Positions 6,349 to 6,953 of a DNA stretch of 6,953 nt are shown here, piece after piece. The stretch covers positions 538-7,490 of the forward strand of contig DGFH01000189.1 of NCBI GenBank assembly GCA_002391565.1, in the 5' to 3' direction. The notes under the pieces were generated by a model. It did no database searches and had not been told where the DNA came from. It saw only the letters and a program-made list of their open reading frames with translations. Within the stretch, counting starts at the first letter, position 1; each line of letters starts with the position of its first letter. A program made the translations under genes and the position numbers. This stretch comes from Anaerolineales bacterium UBA3905 (lineage in GTDB: Bacteria; Chloroflexota; Anaerolineae; Caldilineales; Caldilineaceae).

Positions 6349-6953
6349 TCACGGGCCGAATGGCGTCGCGACCGACCGCTTCGAGATGAATTCGTCGAAG
6401 TACTGCGTCCCGCTCAACGTCCCCGCCAGACCGGACGACGGTCCCATGCGCACACTTTCAAGCGTGTAGGCGCTGGTGTTCTGGTTGTTGGCGATGGCAC
6501 GTTGCACGCCATCGACGTAGAGGACAAACGGCACACTTGCACCGGAGCGCCAGAGCACTTCGATCGCATGCGGCTCGTCTGTGAGCGTAACCCAGGCAGT
6601 GCTGGTCGTGCCGCCTGCGCGCATGACCTGAGCGCGAATCTGCGGCTGGCTGGTTGGGTTGGGTCGGCGATATTGCACGGTGAAGACCGAGTTATTCGCT
6701 GCATTCAACCCGGTAAAGATCGTGACGCCGCTATTGGGTGCACGCGAGCTGTTCGGGTGGAAGTAGAAGCGGGCGTCATAGCTGGTCAAGGCATTCGGTG
6801 TGGCGTCGGTGACATAACCCGGCGCGCTGGCGGCCAGCGTCACCGCCATGCCCCACATCCCGCCGTTCATGGCAGCAGCGTTGGTCACATTGACGCCGCC
6901 GGTGGCGCTGCTCCACGCCGCCACGCCGCCGCTCTCGAAGCTGTCGGCGAAGA
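6349..6953 (-). CDS. C-terminal part of a probable exported jelly-roll-type protein
   Basis: The frame is open to the right end of the window with no convincing start, so 201 residues of the C-terminus are seen, ending at the TGA at 6349-6351. The fragment opens with FADSFESGGVAAWSS, the (D)xFExGxxxxW motif that opens a beta-sandwich module found at the C-terminus of many secreted bacterial proteins. It continues with GMAVTLAASAPGYVTD, ARFYFHPNS, a strand pair around FTVQYRRP, HAIEVLWRSG, FVLYVDGVQRA and a closing YFDEFISKR. This order resembles LamG/concanavalin-like sandwich modules with a final FDEF strand. The N-terminal part, which would show the signal peptide and main function, is outside the window. 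A GTG at 6924 is in frame but lies inside the conserved motif and is not a start. The gene is followed by a strong hairpin. Confidence 0.8.
   Translation of the reverse strand, partial: FADSFESGGVAAWSSATGGVNVTNAAAMNGGMWGMAVTLAASAPGYVTDATPNALTSYDARFYFHPNSSRAPNSGVTIFTGLNAANNSVFTVQYRRPNPTSQPQIRAQVMRAGGTTSTAWVTLTDEPHAIEVLWRSGASVPFVLYVDGVQRAIANNQNTSAYTLESVRMGPSSGLAGTLSGTQYFDEFISKRSVATPFGP

Overview
The window most likely comes from a Chloroflexota bacterium close to Roseiflexus or Chloroflexus. This is judged from the high-GC coding, a Uma2-family gene, large exported mosaic proteins with CSLREA and beta-helix modules, and a secreted protein ending in Tyr-Leu-Pro-Leu-Val. This is a recognition call from memory, not a database result.

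Left part, plus strand (1-866): the C-terminal 70 residues of a protein that resembles the end of HerA/DUF87-type ATPases, then a 13-bp tandem repeat across its stop codon, then a Uma2-family PD-(D/E)xK nuclease-like gene with a clear ribosome binding site. The 44-base gap suggests co-transcription. Convergent to it, with only 8 bases between the stop codons, is the dominant gene of the window.

Centre, minus strand (875-5488): a 1537-residue secreted mosaic protein. In order it has a signal peptide, an I9-type propeptide, a bacillopeptidase-F-like subtilisin domain with intact Asp/His/Asn/Ser, a CSLREA segment, a parallel beta-helix of about ten coils, a choice-of-anchor-Q-like segment, an OB-like region typical of secreted ExeM/NucH-type nucleases, and an endonuclease/exonuclease/phosphatase (EEP) domain. 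The EEP domain keeps its fold signature but has lost most catalytic positions, and the chain ends in YLPLVTR. The degenerate nuclease domain fused to a live protease is the most notable observation here.

Right part, minus strand (5489-6953): a 180-bp intergenic region with an imperfect inverted repeat, a 192-residue single-pass membrane protein of unknown function, a perfect 16-bp hairpin, and the C-terminal 201 residues of a probable exported jelly-roll-type protein that runs off the window. All three minus-strand genes encode exported or membrane proteins, so this half is a cell-surface locus. The hairpins between them argue for separate or attenuated transcripts rather than one simple operon. 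No RNA genes, CRISPR arrays, insertion sequences or origins were recognised.
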